A stretch of 51,274 bases of DNA from JAOUEA01 sp035249905 (lineage in GTDB: Bacteria; Actinomycetota; UBA4738; HRBIN12), in the NCBI GenBank assembly GCA_035249905.1, contig DATFFT010000024.1, positions 1 to 51,274 of the forward strand, written 5' to 3'. Of this stretch, positions 35,814 through 44,626 are shown one piece after another. The stretch's first letter is position 1; every line of letters begins with the position of its first letter. Both the position numbers and the translations under genes were made by a program. A model generated the notes under the pieces. The model was not told the DNA's origin. It did no database searches and saw nothing but the letters and a program-made list of their open reading frames with translations.

Positions 35814-35819
35814 TACCCT
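35814..35819 (+). promoter_or_regulatory. -10 element of miaB
   Basis: TACCCT lies eight bases before the GTG at 35828, so transcription would begin at or next to the start codon. This supports a leaderless miaB message heading the miaB-hflX run. Confidence 0.45.
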
Positions 35820-35827
35820 CGACTGAC

Positions 35828-37171
35828 GTGGAGGGGACCTACCTGATCCGCACCTTCGGGTGCCAGATGAACGCGCATGACTCCGAGCGCATCGCCGGGG
35901 TCCTCATGGCCGACGGCATGACGCCGACCGAGCACGTGGGGGACGCCCGCGTCGTGGTCTTCAACACGTGCGCGATCCGGGAGAACGCCGACAACAAGCT
36001 CTACGGCAACCTCGGGCATCTGAAGCCGATCAAGGCGGAGAACCCCGACCTGCGGATCGTCGTGAGCGGGTGCCTCGCGCAGAAGGACCAGGCCGAGATC
36101 CAGCGCCGGGCGCCGTGGGTCGACGTGGTCGTCGGCACCCATGCGCTACCGCACCTGCTCGAGTTGTTGGAACGATCGGACCGCGAGGGCCCCCAGATGG
36201 ACGTGGGGGAGTACACCGAGGCCTTCCCGAGCGCGTTGCCCGCCGCCCGACAGGACCGCTTCCGCGCCTGGGTCTCGATCGCGCCGGGATGCGACAACGC
36301 CTGCACGTTCTGCATCGTGCCACTCGTGCGCGGGCCGCAGCGCTCCAGGGCGATCGGGGACATCCTCGCCGAGGTACAGAGCCTCGCAACCCGCGGGGTG
36401 GTCGAGGTGACCCTGCTGGGACAGAACGTCAACACCTACGGCCGCGACGTGTCCGTTCCCGGCTCCTCTCGGCGTCCCCTCTTCGCCGAGCTGTTGCGGC
36501 AGGTTGGCGCCGTCGACGGTATCCGCCGCGTGCGGTTCACGAGCCCGCATCCGCACGACTTCACGCCGGACGTGATCGATGCGATGGCCGAGACGTCAAC
36601 CGTCTGCGAACACATCCACTTCCCGTTGCAGTCCGGCTCCGATGAGGTGCTCAGACGTATGCGGCGGTCGTATCGTCGTGAGCGCTACCTCGCGTGGCTC
36701 GAGCGGATACGCGAAACGATCCCCGGCATCGCCGTGTCGACCGACATCATCGTCGGGTTCCCCGGAGAGACCGAGCAGGACTTCGCCCGGACGCTCGAGG
36801 TCGTCGAGGCCGCGGAGTTCGACAGCGCCTACACGTTCCAGTACTCGCCCCGACCGGGCACGAGGGCGGCGTCGTTCGAAGACCAGGTGCCGAAAGCCGT
36901 CGTGCAGGAACGCTTCGACCGGCTCGTCGCGACGCAGGAGCGCATCTCGGCCGGACGAGCGGAGGCTCTGGTCGGAACGACGCTGGAGGTGCTCGTCGAG
37001 GGGGTCGACCGAACGGGGCGGTCGAGCCAGTCGAGGAGCCGCACGAACCGCATCGTGCATCTCGCCGGAAGGCTGGGGCCGGGCACGTTCGCGACGGCTC
37101 GCATCGTTGCGGCCGCGCCCCATCACCTCACGGGCGAACCGTTGGGTGAGCCTGCCGGCTTGGCCTCCTGA
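35828..37171 (+). CDS. miaB: tRNA methylthiotransferase MiaB
   Basis: Radical SAM enzyme that turns i6A37 of tRNA into ms2i6A37; 447 residues. The UPF0004 domain starts with IRTFGCQMNAHDSERIAG (Cys 12) and has NTCAIRENADNK and VSGCLAQK for the second 4Fe-4S cluster. The radical SAM CX3CX2C is CDNACTFC (Cys 155, 159, 162), and a TRAM domain ends the protein. GTG 35828 is chosen because it gives the family N-terminus and is eight bases from TACCCT; in-frame GTGs at 35792 and 35798 are alternatives. It uses the product of MiaA, encoded next. Confidence 0.94.
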   Translation: MEGTYLIRTFGCQMNAHDSERIAGVLMADGMTPTEHVGDARVVVFNTCAIRENADNKLYGNLGHLKPIKAENPDLRIVVSGCLAQKDQAEIQRRAPWVDVVVGTHALPHLLELLERSDREGPQMDVGEYTEAFPSALPAARQDRFRAWVSIAPGCDNACTFCIVPLVRGPQRSRAIGDILAEVQSLATRGVVEVTLLGQNVNTYGRDVSVPGSSRRPLFAELLRQVGAVDGIRRVRFTSPHPHDFTPDVIDAMAETSTVCEHIHFPLQSGSDEVLRRMRRSYRRERYLAWLERIRETIPGIAVSTDIIVGFPGETEQDFARTLEVVEAAEFDSAYTFQYSPRPGTRAASFEDQVPKAVVQERFDRLVATQERISAGRAEALVGTTLEVLVEGVDRTGRSSQSRSRTNRIVHLAGRLGPGTFATARIVAAAPHHLTGEPLGEPAGLAS

Positions 37172-37181
37172 CGACGGGTGC

Positions 37182-38111
37182 ATGGGGAACGGTCGTCCGC
37201 CGCTCACCGCCCTCGTGGGGTCGACGGCGTCGGGGAAGACCGAGGCCGGGATCCTCATCGCGCGGTCGTTCGGGGCCGAGATCTGCTCGGTCGACTCGAT
37301 GCTCGTCTACCGGGGCATGGACGTCGGTACGGCGAAGCCCACTCCCGAGCAGCGCGCGTCGGTCCCTCATCACCTGATCGACCTCGCCGAGCCCAGCGAA
37401 CGCTTCACGTTGGCGAGGTACCAGGATGAGGCGCATGAGGCCATCGACGACATCACGGGTCGCGGTTCCCACCCGCTGCTCGTGGGAGGGTCCGGCCTGT
37501 ACTACCGGGCGGTCGTCGACGGGTTCGTGCTGCCCGGCGAGGACCCGGCCGTGCGGGCAGAGCTCGAGGCGGAGGCGAGCGCCGCGGGGGTTGGAGCGCT
37601 CTACGCACGGCTCGAGCATCTCGATCCGATCGCGGCCGCCAAGATCGATCCGTCGAACGTTCGCCGCGTCGTTCGAGCCCTCGAGGTTCCCGCGATCACC
37701 GGGACCCCGTTCAGCGCGTTCTCCGAGGCCTGGGCACGCTACGATCCCGGGCGCGTGCAAGCTGCGGGCATCCGGATCGAGACGCAGACGCTCGCCCGCC
37801 GCATCAGCGATCGCGTCTCGGCCATGTTCGCGGCGGGCCTGATCGACGAGGTCCGCGGCCTGGTGGAGCGCGGGTTCGGCTCATGGCTCACCTCGACGCA
37901 AGCGATCGGGTATTCGGAGATGGCCCGTCATCTCGACGGTAGTCTCTCCCTCGAGGAGGCCTGGGAGGGAACGGTGAGGCGCACGAGGAACCTGGCCCGA
38001 CGGCAGATCGCATGGTTCCGGCGCGACCCTCGCGTGCGGTGGTTCGAAACCGGCATCGGAGGAGCCGTCGACGTGGCCGACGACGTGCTGGCGTTCCTCC
38101 GGCGAACATGA
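37182..38111 (+). CDS. miaA: tRNA dimethylallyltransferase
   Basis: Adds the dimethylallyl group to A37 of tRNAs reading UNN codons; 309 residues. The P-loop is LVGSTASGKTEAG, and VDSMLVYRGMDVGTAKPT, HHLIDL and VGGSGLYYRAVVDG are standard MiaA motifs. The middle part has DPSNVRRVVRALEV, and the end has RRTRNLARRQIAWFRRD. It overlaps dapF by ATGA. The miaB-miaA-dapF order is a classic actinobacterial arrangement. Confidence 0.96.
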   Translation: MGNGRPPLTALVGSTASGKTEAGILIARSFGAEICSVDSMLVYRGMDVGTAKPTPEQRASVPHHLIDLAEPSERFTLARYQDEAHEAIDDITGRGSHPLLVGGSGLYYRAVVDGFVLPGEDPAVRAELEAEASAAGVGALYARLEHLDPIAAAKIDPSNVRRVVRALEVPAITGTPFSAFSEAWARYDPGRVQAAGIRIETQTLARRISDRVSAMFAAGLIDEVRGLVERGFGSWLTSTQAIGYSEMARHLDGSLSLEEAWEGTVRRTRNLARRQIAWFRRDPRVRWFETGIGGAVDVADDVLAFLRRT

Positions 38112-38983
38112 CCGACGCCCTCTCGTTCTCGAAGTACCAGGGCACCGGGAACGACTTCGTCATGCTGGTGGATCTCGACGACGAGCGCTCGCTCACGCCG
38201 CGAGAGATCTCGGCCGTGTGTGACCGCCGTACCGGGGTCGGCGCCGACGGTGTGATCCGAGTCGTGCGCAGCGATCGAGACGATGCGCCGTTCTTCATGG
38301 ACTACGCGAACGCCGACGGCTCACAGGCGGAGATGTGCGGCAACGGCATCCGCTGCGTCGGCGTGTTGCTGAACGAGCGCGGTCTGGTGGCCGACCGATC
38401 GGTCGACGTGCTCACTCGGGCCGGCATCAAGCATCTGACCGTCGAGCCGGCCGGAGGCGGGCCGGCCCGCCGGGTCACGGTGGGCATGGGCGTCCCGAAC
38501 TTCACGAAGGCTGCGATCCCGATGCGCGGTCCCGCGTGGGAGACGTTCCTGGGCCAGCCGTTCGAGGTCGGTGACGATCTGACGATGACGGCCTCGGCGC
38601 TGTCGATGGGGAACCCCCATCTCGTGGTCTTCGTCGACGGCGATCCCGCGACGGTGCACGTGGCACATATCGGTCCGCGGCTGGAACGGCACGAGGCGTT
38701 CCCCGAGCACACGAACGTGGAGTTCGCCTACGTGCACGACGGGGTGATCCACGCGCGTGTGTGGGAACGGGGCATCGGGGAGACGATGGCGTGCGGGAGC
38801 GGAGCGTGCGCCGTCCTCGTGGCTGCCAACGAGGCCGGTCTCGTACCGTCGCGTGCGGTCGTGAGCTTCCCTGGGGGTGATCTCGAGGTGGAACGCCGGG
38901 ACGACGGTGAAGTGCTGTTGACGGGCGACGCGGTCCGCGTCTTCGAGGGATCCGTCGACCTGACGGCCCTCGTCCGCTCGTGA
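38108..38983 (+). CDS. dapF: Diaminopimelate epimerase
   Basis: Converts LL- to meso-diaminopimelate, the direct precursor of lysine and of the peptidoglycan cross-link; 291 residues. The two catalytic cysteines are Cys 77 in AEMCGNGIRC and Cys 229 in MACGSGACA; KYQGTGNDFV at the start and MGNPHLVVF are also conserved. It is coupled to miaA by ATGA and to dapE by GTGA. Confidence 0.97.
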   Translation: MTDALSFSKYQGTGNDFVMLVDLDDERSLTPREISAVCDRRTGVGADGVIRVVRSDRDDAPFFMDYANADGSQAEMCGNGIRCVGVLLNERGLVADRSVDVLTRAGIKHLTVEPAGGGPARRVTVGMGVPNFTKAAIPMRGPAWETFLGQPFEVGDDLTMTASALSMGNPHLVVFVDGDPATVHVAHIGPRLERHEAFPEHTNVEFAYVHDGVIHARVWERGIGETMACGSGACAVLVAANEAGLVPSRAVVSFPGGDLEVERRDDGEVLLTGDAVRVFEGSVDLTALVRS

Positions 38984-40113
38984 TGCCGGTCGACGACCCG
39001 AGCGGAACCGGTGTGGCCGACCGTCTCGCGGCCCGCTCGCTCTCGCTGGTCGACGTCCCGTCGGTCAGCGGGCACGAGGAAGGTGTGCTGACCGCGATCC
39101 GGGAGGGGTTGCCCCGGCGGATGGAGCTGCTCGATGACGCCGACTCCGTGTTGTTCGTGGCCCCGCCAGACCGTCGCGTCGGTGTCCCGTTCGTCGTGCT
39201 CGCCGGGCACGTCGACACCGTGCCGATCGCCGGGAACGTGCCGGGAGCGCTCGACGGCTCGGCGATCGTCGGGCGCGGAGCAGCCGACATGAAGGGCGCG
39301 CTGGCAGTGATGCTCGAGATCGCAGGCGACGCACAACGTTCGGAGGGGTCCCTCGACCTCGGCTTGCTGTTCTTCGGCCGCGAGGAGTTGCCGTTCGGCG
39401 AGAGCGCGCTGCTCCCGTTGTTCGACCGGTGCCCCGCGGCGTCGACCCCCGATCTCGCGATCGTGATGGAGCCCACGGACAACACCATCCAGCTCGGGTG
39501 CCTCGGCAACCTGAACGCCACGGTGGAGGTGACCGGACGGGCCGCCCACAGCGCCAGGCCGTGGCTCGGTGACAATGCGATCCACCGGGCGATCGGGGCG
39601 CTCGCGCCGCTCGCCGACCTGCCCGTTCGCGACGTGACGATCGAGGGACTGACGTTCCGGGAGGTCGTGAGCGTCACGTCGATCGAAGGCGGGTTCGCTT
39701 CGAACGTGATCCCCGATCGGGTCCTTGCCGGGGTGAACTACCGGTACGCACCGGTGCACACACCACAGGAAGCGGAGACCCGGCTCGCCGAGCTGCTGGC
39801 GGCCGCCGACGTCGAGGTGCGGATCGACGCCAACGCGCCGCCCGGCCCCGTCAGCGTCGACAACGGGTTGGTGACCCGGCTCGAGGAAGCCGGTGGGCTC
39901 CCCGTCGGGCCGAAGCAGGCATGGACCCCCGTCGCCGAGTTCGCCCTGGCGGGCGTGGACGCCGTGAACTTCGGTCCTGGCGACCCGCAGTACGCTCACC
40001 GGGACGACGAACGCGTCGAGGTGTCCTCGCTGGTGCGCTGTCATGAGACCCTTCGGGCGTTCTTCGGGATCGGGTCGATCGACGACGACGGCGAGCTGGA
40101 AGGGACGACGTGA
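38980..40113 (+). CDS. dapE: Succinyl-diaminopimelate desuccinylase (M20 family)
   Basis: Removes succinate from N-succinyl-LL-diaminopimelate, the step before DapF; 377 residues from GTG 38980 (ATG 38983 directly follows and could be used). The M20 metal residues are in LAGHVDTVP, GRGAADMKGALAVML and FFGREELPFGE; the dimerisation domain has VTGRAAHSARPWLGDNA. The context between dapF and dapC makes dapE far more likely than another M20 amidase. Both ends overlap neighbours as GTGA. Confidence 0.93.
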   Translation: MMPVDDPSGTGVADRLAARSLSLVDVPSVSGHEEGVLTAIREGLPRRMELLDDADSVLFVAPPDRRVGVPFVVLAGHVDTVPIAGNVPGALDGSAIVGRGAADMKGALAVMLEIAGDAQRSEGSLDLGLLFFGREELPFGESALLPLFDRCPAASTPDLAIVMEPTDNTIQLGCLGNLNATVEVTGRAAHSARPWLGDNAIHRAIGALAPLADLPVRDVTIEGLTFREVVSVTSIEGGFASNVIPDRVLAGVNYRYAPVHTPQEAETRLAELLAAADVEVRIDANAPPGPVSVDNGLVTRLEEAGGLPVGPKQAWTPVAEFALAGVDAVNFGPGDPQYAHRDDERVEVSSLVRCHETLRAFFGIGSIDDDGELEGTT

Positions 40114-41282
40114 CGCATCTCTCCCCGGGCATCCGGCGGATCGAACCGTACCCGTTCGAGGAGCTCGATCGACGGAAGGCCGAGGCGCTCGAGGCGGGGA
40201 AGGATCTGGTCGACTTCGGTGTCGGCGATCCCCGCGAGGTCACCGCTCCGTTCATCCGCGGGGCACTCCGCGATGCGATCGAGCCGACATCCTCGTACCC
40301 GCGCGCCGGCGGGATCCCCCAACTGCGATCGGCGGTGGCCGGCTGGGTGGGGCGCAGGTTCGGCGCCGACCTCGACCCGGAAACCCAGGTTCTGCCCCTG
40401 CTCGGCTCGAAGGAGCTGGTGTTCTCGCTCGTGCAGGCGGTGATCGACCCGGTTGGCGGCAAGGACCTCGTCCTCGTCACGGCCCCCGGGTACCCGATCG
40501 CCGAGCGTGGGGCTCGATTCGTCGGCGGCGAGGTGCGACGCCTTCCGTTGCTCGAGGTGAACGCCTTCCTGCCCGATCTCGACGGGATCGACGACGCGAC
40601 GTGGGATCGGGCCGCGATCCTCTGGCTGAACTACCCGAACAACCCGACGGGAGCGGTGGCCCCGCTCGATCTGTACCGGCGAGCCGCCGACCGGTGCCGT
40701 CGTCACGACGTGCTGCTCGCATCGGACGAGGCCTACAGCGAGATCTGGTTCGAGGGCGGACCCACCGCCTCGGCCTTGCAGGTCGGGGACCTGACGAACG
40801 TGCTCGCGATCAACTCGCTCAGCAAGCGTTCGTCGATGACGGGGTACCGCAGCGCCTTTGCCGCGGGAGACCCCGAACTGGTCGCCGCGCTGAAGGGGCT
40901 CCGTCCGAGCGTCGGGGTGACCCCGCAGGAGTTCGTGCAGTGGGCGTCGGTCGCCGCATGGAACGACGAATCGCACGTACAAGACAACCGCACGCGGTAC
41001 GCGGAGAAGCGCCGGCTGTTCCTCGACCTGTTCGAGCGCCACGGGGTGCGGGTCGCGGGGAGCCTGGCGACCTTCTACCTCTGGGTCGCGGTGCCGGGCG
41101 ATCGGCCGTCGCTGACCTGGGCGCTGGAGCTGCTGGAGCGGGCAGGGATCGTCGTGGCACCCGGATCGTTCTTCGGGCCGGAAGGGGAGGGGTACGTTCG
41201 CATGGCGATGGTGCCGACCTCGACGGAGTGCGAGCGGGCCGCCGAACGGCTCGACGGGGTGCTGAGCGAGGTGCGCGCGTGA
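40110..41282 (+). CDS. dapC: Succinyl-diaminopimelate aminotransferase
   Basis: Class I PLP aminotransferase of 390 residues, predicted to aminate N-succinyl-2-amino-6-ketopimelate. Lys 239 in INSLSKRSSMTGYRS binds PLP; FGVGDPRE, WLNYPNNPTGAV and LASDEAYSEIWF are typical fold-I motifs. The assignment rests on its place between dapE and dapD, since the sequence alone also fits other class I enzymes. Stop and start codons overlap both neighbours (GTGA). Confidence 0.92.
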   Translation: MTHLSPGIRRIEPYPFEELDRRKAEALEAGKDLVDFGVGDPREVTAPFIRGALRDAIEPTSSYPRAGGIPQLRSAVAGWVGRRFGADLDPETQVLPLLGSKELVFSLVQAVIDPVGGKDLVLVTAPGYPIAERGARFVGGEVRRLPLLEVNAFLPDLDGIDDATWDRAAILWLNYPNNPTGAVAPLDLYRRAADRCRRHDVLLASDEAYSEIWFEGGPTASALQVGDLTNVLAINSLSKRSSMTGYRSAFAAGDPELVAALKGLRPSVGVTPQEFVQWASVAAWNDESHVQDNRTRYAEKRRLFLDLFERHGVRVAGSLATFYLWVAVPGDRPSLTWALELLERAGIVVAPGSFFGPEGEGYVRMAMVPTSTECERAAERLDGVLSEVRA

Positions 41283-42109
41283 GCGACCTCGACGCGTTGA
41301 TCGGGCGCGTCGAGGCCAGCTGGAACTCGGCGACCGTCGATCCTGCCGCGCCGATCGATACCGAGGCGGTCGAGACGGTGGTCGGCATGCTCGACCGTGG
41401 CGAGGTGAGGGTCGCCGAACCGGATGGGGACGGCTGGCTCGTGCGCGAGTGGGCCAAGCAAGCGGTCTTGCTCTTCTTCCGGATCCGGGGTCTGGAGGTG
41501 ACCGAGGCCGGCCCGTTCGAGTACCACGACAGGCTCCCGTTGAAGCATGGGTACGACGAGCTCGGCGTTCGGGTGGTTCCGCCGGCAACCGCCCGCTACG
41601 GATCGTTCCTCTCGCCGGGCGTGGTGCTGATGCCGAGCTACGTGAACATCGGGGCGTGGGTGGGCCCCAACACGATGGTGGACACATGGGCCACGGTGGG
41701 CTCGTGCGCCCAGATCGGTGCCGACGTGCATCTGTCGGGCGGTGTCGGCATCGGCGGCGTGCTCGAACCGCTGCAGGCTGCGCCCGTCGTGATCGAGGAC
41801 GGCGCGTTCATCGGGTCGCGGTGCATCGTGGTGGAGGGGGTCCGTGTCGGTGCCCGAGCCGTGCTCGGCGCGGGGGTGGTGGTCACGGGGAACACACCGG
41901 TGATCGACGTCACGGGAACCGAGGCGGTGGAGCACCGGGGCAGGGTGCCGGCCGGTGCCGTCGTGATCCCGGGCAACCGAGCCCGTGAGTTCCCTGCCGG
42001 CCGTTTCGGGTTGCCGTGCGGCCTCATCATAGGCCACAGGACCGAGTCGACCGGCGACAAGGTGCGTCTGAACGAGATGCTCCGCGACTTCGGCTCCTCG
42101 CTCGGATGA
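41279..42109 (+). CDS. dapD: Tetrahydrodipicolinate N-succinyltransferase
   Basis: Commits tetrahydrodipicolinate to the succinylase branch; 276 residues. A helical N-terminal part precedes a left-handed beta-helix of hexapeptide repeats (VLMPSYVNIGAWVGPNTMVDTWATVGS, read in six-residue turns), then LSGGVGIGGVLEPLQAAPVVI and EDGAFIGSRCIVVEGV. The end FGLPCGLIIGHR is also DapD-like. GTG 41279 overlaps the dapC stop and fixes the start. With DapC and DapE it shows that the succinylase route, not the dehydrogenase or acetylase route, is used. Confidence 0.95.
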   Translation: MSDLDALIGRVEASWNSATVDPAAPIDTEAVETVVGMLDRGEVRVAEPDGDGWLVREWAKQAVLLFFRIRGLEVTEAGPFEYHDRLPLKHGYDELGVRVVPPATARYGSFLSPGVVLMPSYVNIGAWVGPNTMVDTWATVGSCAQIGADVHLSGGVGIGGVLEPLQAAPVVIEDGAFIGSRCIVVEGVRVGARAVLGAGVVVTGNTPVIDVTGTEAVEHRGRVPAGAVVIPGNRAREFPAGRFGLPCGLIIGHRTESTGDKVRLNEMLRDFGSSLG

Positions 42110-43458
42110 GTTCGGGCATGAGCGCCTCCTCCGGTTCTGCGAGCCGCGCGAAGCGCCCCGTCGAACGTCAGGTGCTCGAGTCGCCGTTGTCGGCCACGTG
42201 GCGGCCCGCCGTGCGCGAGAAGGCCGTGCTGGTTGGCGTGGGTCCCGGCATCGACGAGGCCGACCTCGACGAGCTCGCCGCGCTCGCGGACTCCGCGGGT
42301 GCGGAGGCGGTGGATCGGGTGGTGCAGAGCCGGCATGAGCCGGATCCCTCGACCTACATCGGGCGAGGCAAGCTCGAACAGGTTCATGCGGCCGTGCACA
42401 GACACGGCGCCGATACGGTCATCCTCGACCAGGAGCTCACACCCGGCCAGCTCAGGTCGCTGGAGGAACGCCTCGGCGTCAAGGTGATCGATCGGACGGC
42501 GCTGATCCTGGATATCTTCGCCTTGCACGCGCGGAGCCGGGAGGGCAAGGCGCAGGTCGAACTCGCGCAGCTCAACTACCTGCTGCCGCGCCTGCGTGGG
42601 TGGGGCGAGGCGATGAGCCGGGCGGGCGGCGGCGTCGGCACCAGGTTCGGCGGCGGCGAGACGAAGATGGAGGTGGACCGCCAGCACATCGGCCGGCGCA
42701 TCGCCAAGCTCCGTCGGGAGCTGAAGGCGCTGGCGGGAACCCGGGCGACCAAGCGCTCCAGGCGCCAGGCGAGCGGCATCCCTCAGGCGGCGATCGCCGG
42801 CTACACGAACGCGGGCAAGTCCACGCTCCTGAACCGGCTCACGGGAGCTGACACGGTCGTGGCGGACCAGCTGTTCGCGACGCTCGACCCCACGGTGCGG
42901 AGGCTCAAGCTGCCCGGGGGGCGCCGGTGCACGATCAGCGACACGGTCGGGTTCGTGAGCAAGCTGCCCCACGACCTGGTCGAGGCGTTCCGTTCGACGC
43001 TCGAGGAAGTCACCCTCGCAGAGTTGGTCGTGCACGTCGCCGACGCGTCATCGCGCGATCTCGCCGACCAGATCGATGCTGTCCGCGGGGTGCTGGAGGA
43101 CATCGGGGCCGGCTCGATCCCCGAGGTGCTCGTCCTCAACAAGATCGACGCGCTCGGCGGCTCGGAGCGAGCTCGAGCGGCGCGACGATATCCGGGGTCG
43201 GTGCCGGTCTCCGCGTTGACCGGTGAGGGGATCGAAGGGCTGCTCGAGGTGCTCGAGGCGACCTTGCCGCACCCACCGGTCGCAGTCGAGCTCCTCGTCC
43301 CCTACGGGCGGGAAGACGTGATCGCGTTGCTCTACCGAGAGTCCGAGGTGCTGTCGACGACCCACGACGCAGAAGGAACCGTCGTGCAGGCTCGGGTGGG
43401 ATTGCGCGAGCTCGCCGCCGCGAGGCCGTTCGTCCGCCGGGAACGTCACTCGAGCTGA
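42106..43458 (+). CDS. hflX: Ribosome-associated GTPase HflX
   Basis: 450-residue GTPase that splits stalled or heat-damaged ribosomes. The N-terminal HflX domain has DPSTYIGRGKLEQV and VILDQELTPGQLRSLEERL, then a glycine-rich linker (GGGVGTRFGGGETKMEVDRQ) and the GTPase domain: G1 GYTNAGKST from residue 232, DTVGFVSKLPHDLVEAF (G3) and LNKID (G4). It follows dapD with an ATGA overlap and ends the miaB-hflX run. A second ATG at 42118 is possible. Confidence 0.95.
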   Translation: MSSGMSASSGSASRAKRPVERQVLESPLSATWRPAVREKAVLVGVGPGIDEADLDELAALADSAGAEAVDRVVQSRHEPDPSTYIGRGKLEQVHAAVHRHGADTVILDQELTPGQLRSLEERLGVKVIDRTALILDIFALHARSREGKAQVELAQLNYLLPRLRGWGEAMSRAGGGVGTRFGGGETKMEVDRQHIGRRIAKLRRELKALAGTRATKRSRRQASGIPQAAIAGYTNAGKSTLLNRLTGADTVVADQLFATLDPTVRRLKLPGGRRCTISDTVGFVSKLPHDLVEAFRSTLEEVTLAELVVHVADASSRDLADQIDAVRGVLEDIGAGSIPEVLVLNKIDALGGSERARAARRYPGSVPVSALTGEGIEGLLEVLEATLPHPPVAVELLVPYGREDVIALLYRESEVLSTTHDAEGTVVQARVGLRELAAARPFVRRERHSS

Positions 43459-43483
43459 TCCACGCGCCGGAGATCCGTGCCGC

Positions 43484-44473
43484 TCATTCCGGAGCTCCCG
43501 TCCGCCACAGGGCGTCGTCGCCCCAGGCACCCACGATCACCCGGTCGGGATCGTGGCCACCTTCCCGCGCCAGGCGCAGGGCGAGGAGCTGCAGGCGCAC
43601 CGTGAGCGGAAGCTGCGCGAGCAAGGCCGGGAGCGCCGCCGGTTCGTGCAGAGCGGTGACGCCGAGACCCTCCTGCATCGCGGCTGCGCCCACTCCCGCG
43701 ACGAGTGGCTCGTCGGGCGGCGTGAGCGACAGCAGGTGGTCGCGGCGGTCGAGCGGTACGGCGGAGCCATGGAGCAGATACTCGACGTCGTAGCCCTCGG
43801 CCAGAACCCGAGCCGCTTCTCGGACCTTCAACGCGCCCTCTCGCGCGGTGATGGCGGCTGGACCAGCCCCCGTGATCATGAGGAGACGTTCCGGACGGGG
43901 AACCGGCCCGACGCCGGCGTCGTCGATCGCATCCTGGACCGTGGCCGGTATCACCTGCATGGCGTCGTCGGAGAACTGTTCGGCGCCGAGCTCCTGGGCG
44001 ATCAAGGCGAGCGCGACGACCGCCGTCGTGTAGCTCACGGTATACGTCTCGCTGGTCTCCGGTTCCACGGTCTCGATCACTCGAGGGAAGTCGCTCCCGC
44101 GCTTGGTGATCGTCACGGTGTCCAGCCCTCCCGTGAACGCCAGGGCCCTCGCGGCCAGGGCGTACGAGGTCTCACCGGTGTGCGTGATGATGATCACCCC
44201 GTCCTTGGGGCCGATCACCGGTGCCCGGGTCACGAACTGCATCGCCGGGACGGCGGTTGCGGCTCGCCCGGCTTCCATCAGCATCGCGACGCCCAGCTCG
44301 GCGGAGTGCAGGCTCGTCCCCGTACCCACCAGCCAGAGACGCCGAGCCCGGTGCAGCCCTTCTGCGGCCTGACGCACCTGTGCTCGCACGCTCGGCGAGG
44401 TCATCATGTGCTCGATCGCCTCGGGCTGCGAGCGGATCTGCCGCTCCAGCGCCGTGCTTCCTGTCGAGGTCAT
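43484..44473 (-). CDS. SIS-domain sugar-phosphate isomerase/deaminase-like protein
   Basis: 329 residues with two SIS domains, like the isomerase half of GlmS and stand-alone relatives (AgaS, FrlB and similar). The first domain shows LWLVGTGTSLHSAELG and IIITHTGETSYALAAR; the second LMITGAGPAAITAREGALKVREA and EYLLHGSAVPLD. There is no N-terminal glutaminase domain, so it is not glucosamine-6-phosphate synthase. AAGGAGG sits four bases from ATG 44473, and TAGGCT (44504-44509) could be its -10. The substrate, probably an amino-sugar phosphate or fructosamine phosphate, cannot be determined. Confidence 0.82.
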   Translation of the reverse strand: MTSTGSTALERQIRSQPEAIEHMMTSPSVRAQVRQAAEGLHRARRLWLVGTGTSLHSAELGVAMLMEAGRAATAVPAMQFVTRAPVIGPKDGVIIITHTGETSYALAARALAFTGGLDTVTITKRGSDFPRVIETVEPETSETYTVSYTTAVVALALIAQELGAEQFSDDAMQVIPATVQDAIDDAGVGPVPRPERLLMITGAGPAAITAREGALKVREAARVLAEGYDVEYLLHGSAVPLDRRDHLLSLTPPDEPLVAGVGAAAMQEGLGVTALHEPAALPALLAQLPLTVRLQLLALRLAREGGHDPDRVIVGAWGDDALWRTGAPE

Positions 44474-44626
44474 CTGGCCTCCTTCGGAGGTGGTCGCGGC
44501 CTCAGCCTAGACGAGCGAACGGCGGGGTCTGCCCGTCGGCCGGTGCGCGCCCATACGCGGAACGCCGTAGGCAGGTTCCTCTCGAGACATCTATGGTGGC
44601 CGTACCGATCCGAGGGGAGGCTCGAG

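Noticed and set aside
34643..35827. Long forward frame running into miaB
   Set aside because: It is the complement of the coiled-coil gene's repetitive codons; the conserved MiaB sequence begins only at 35828.
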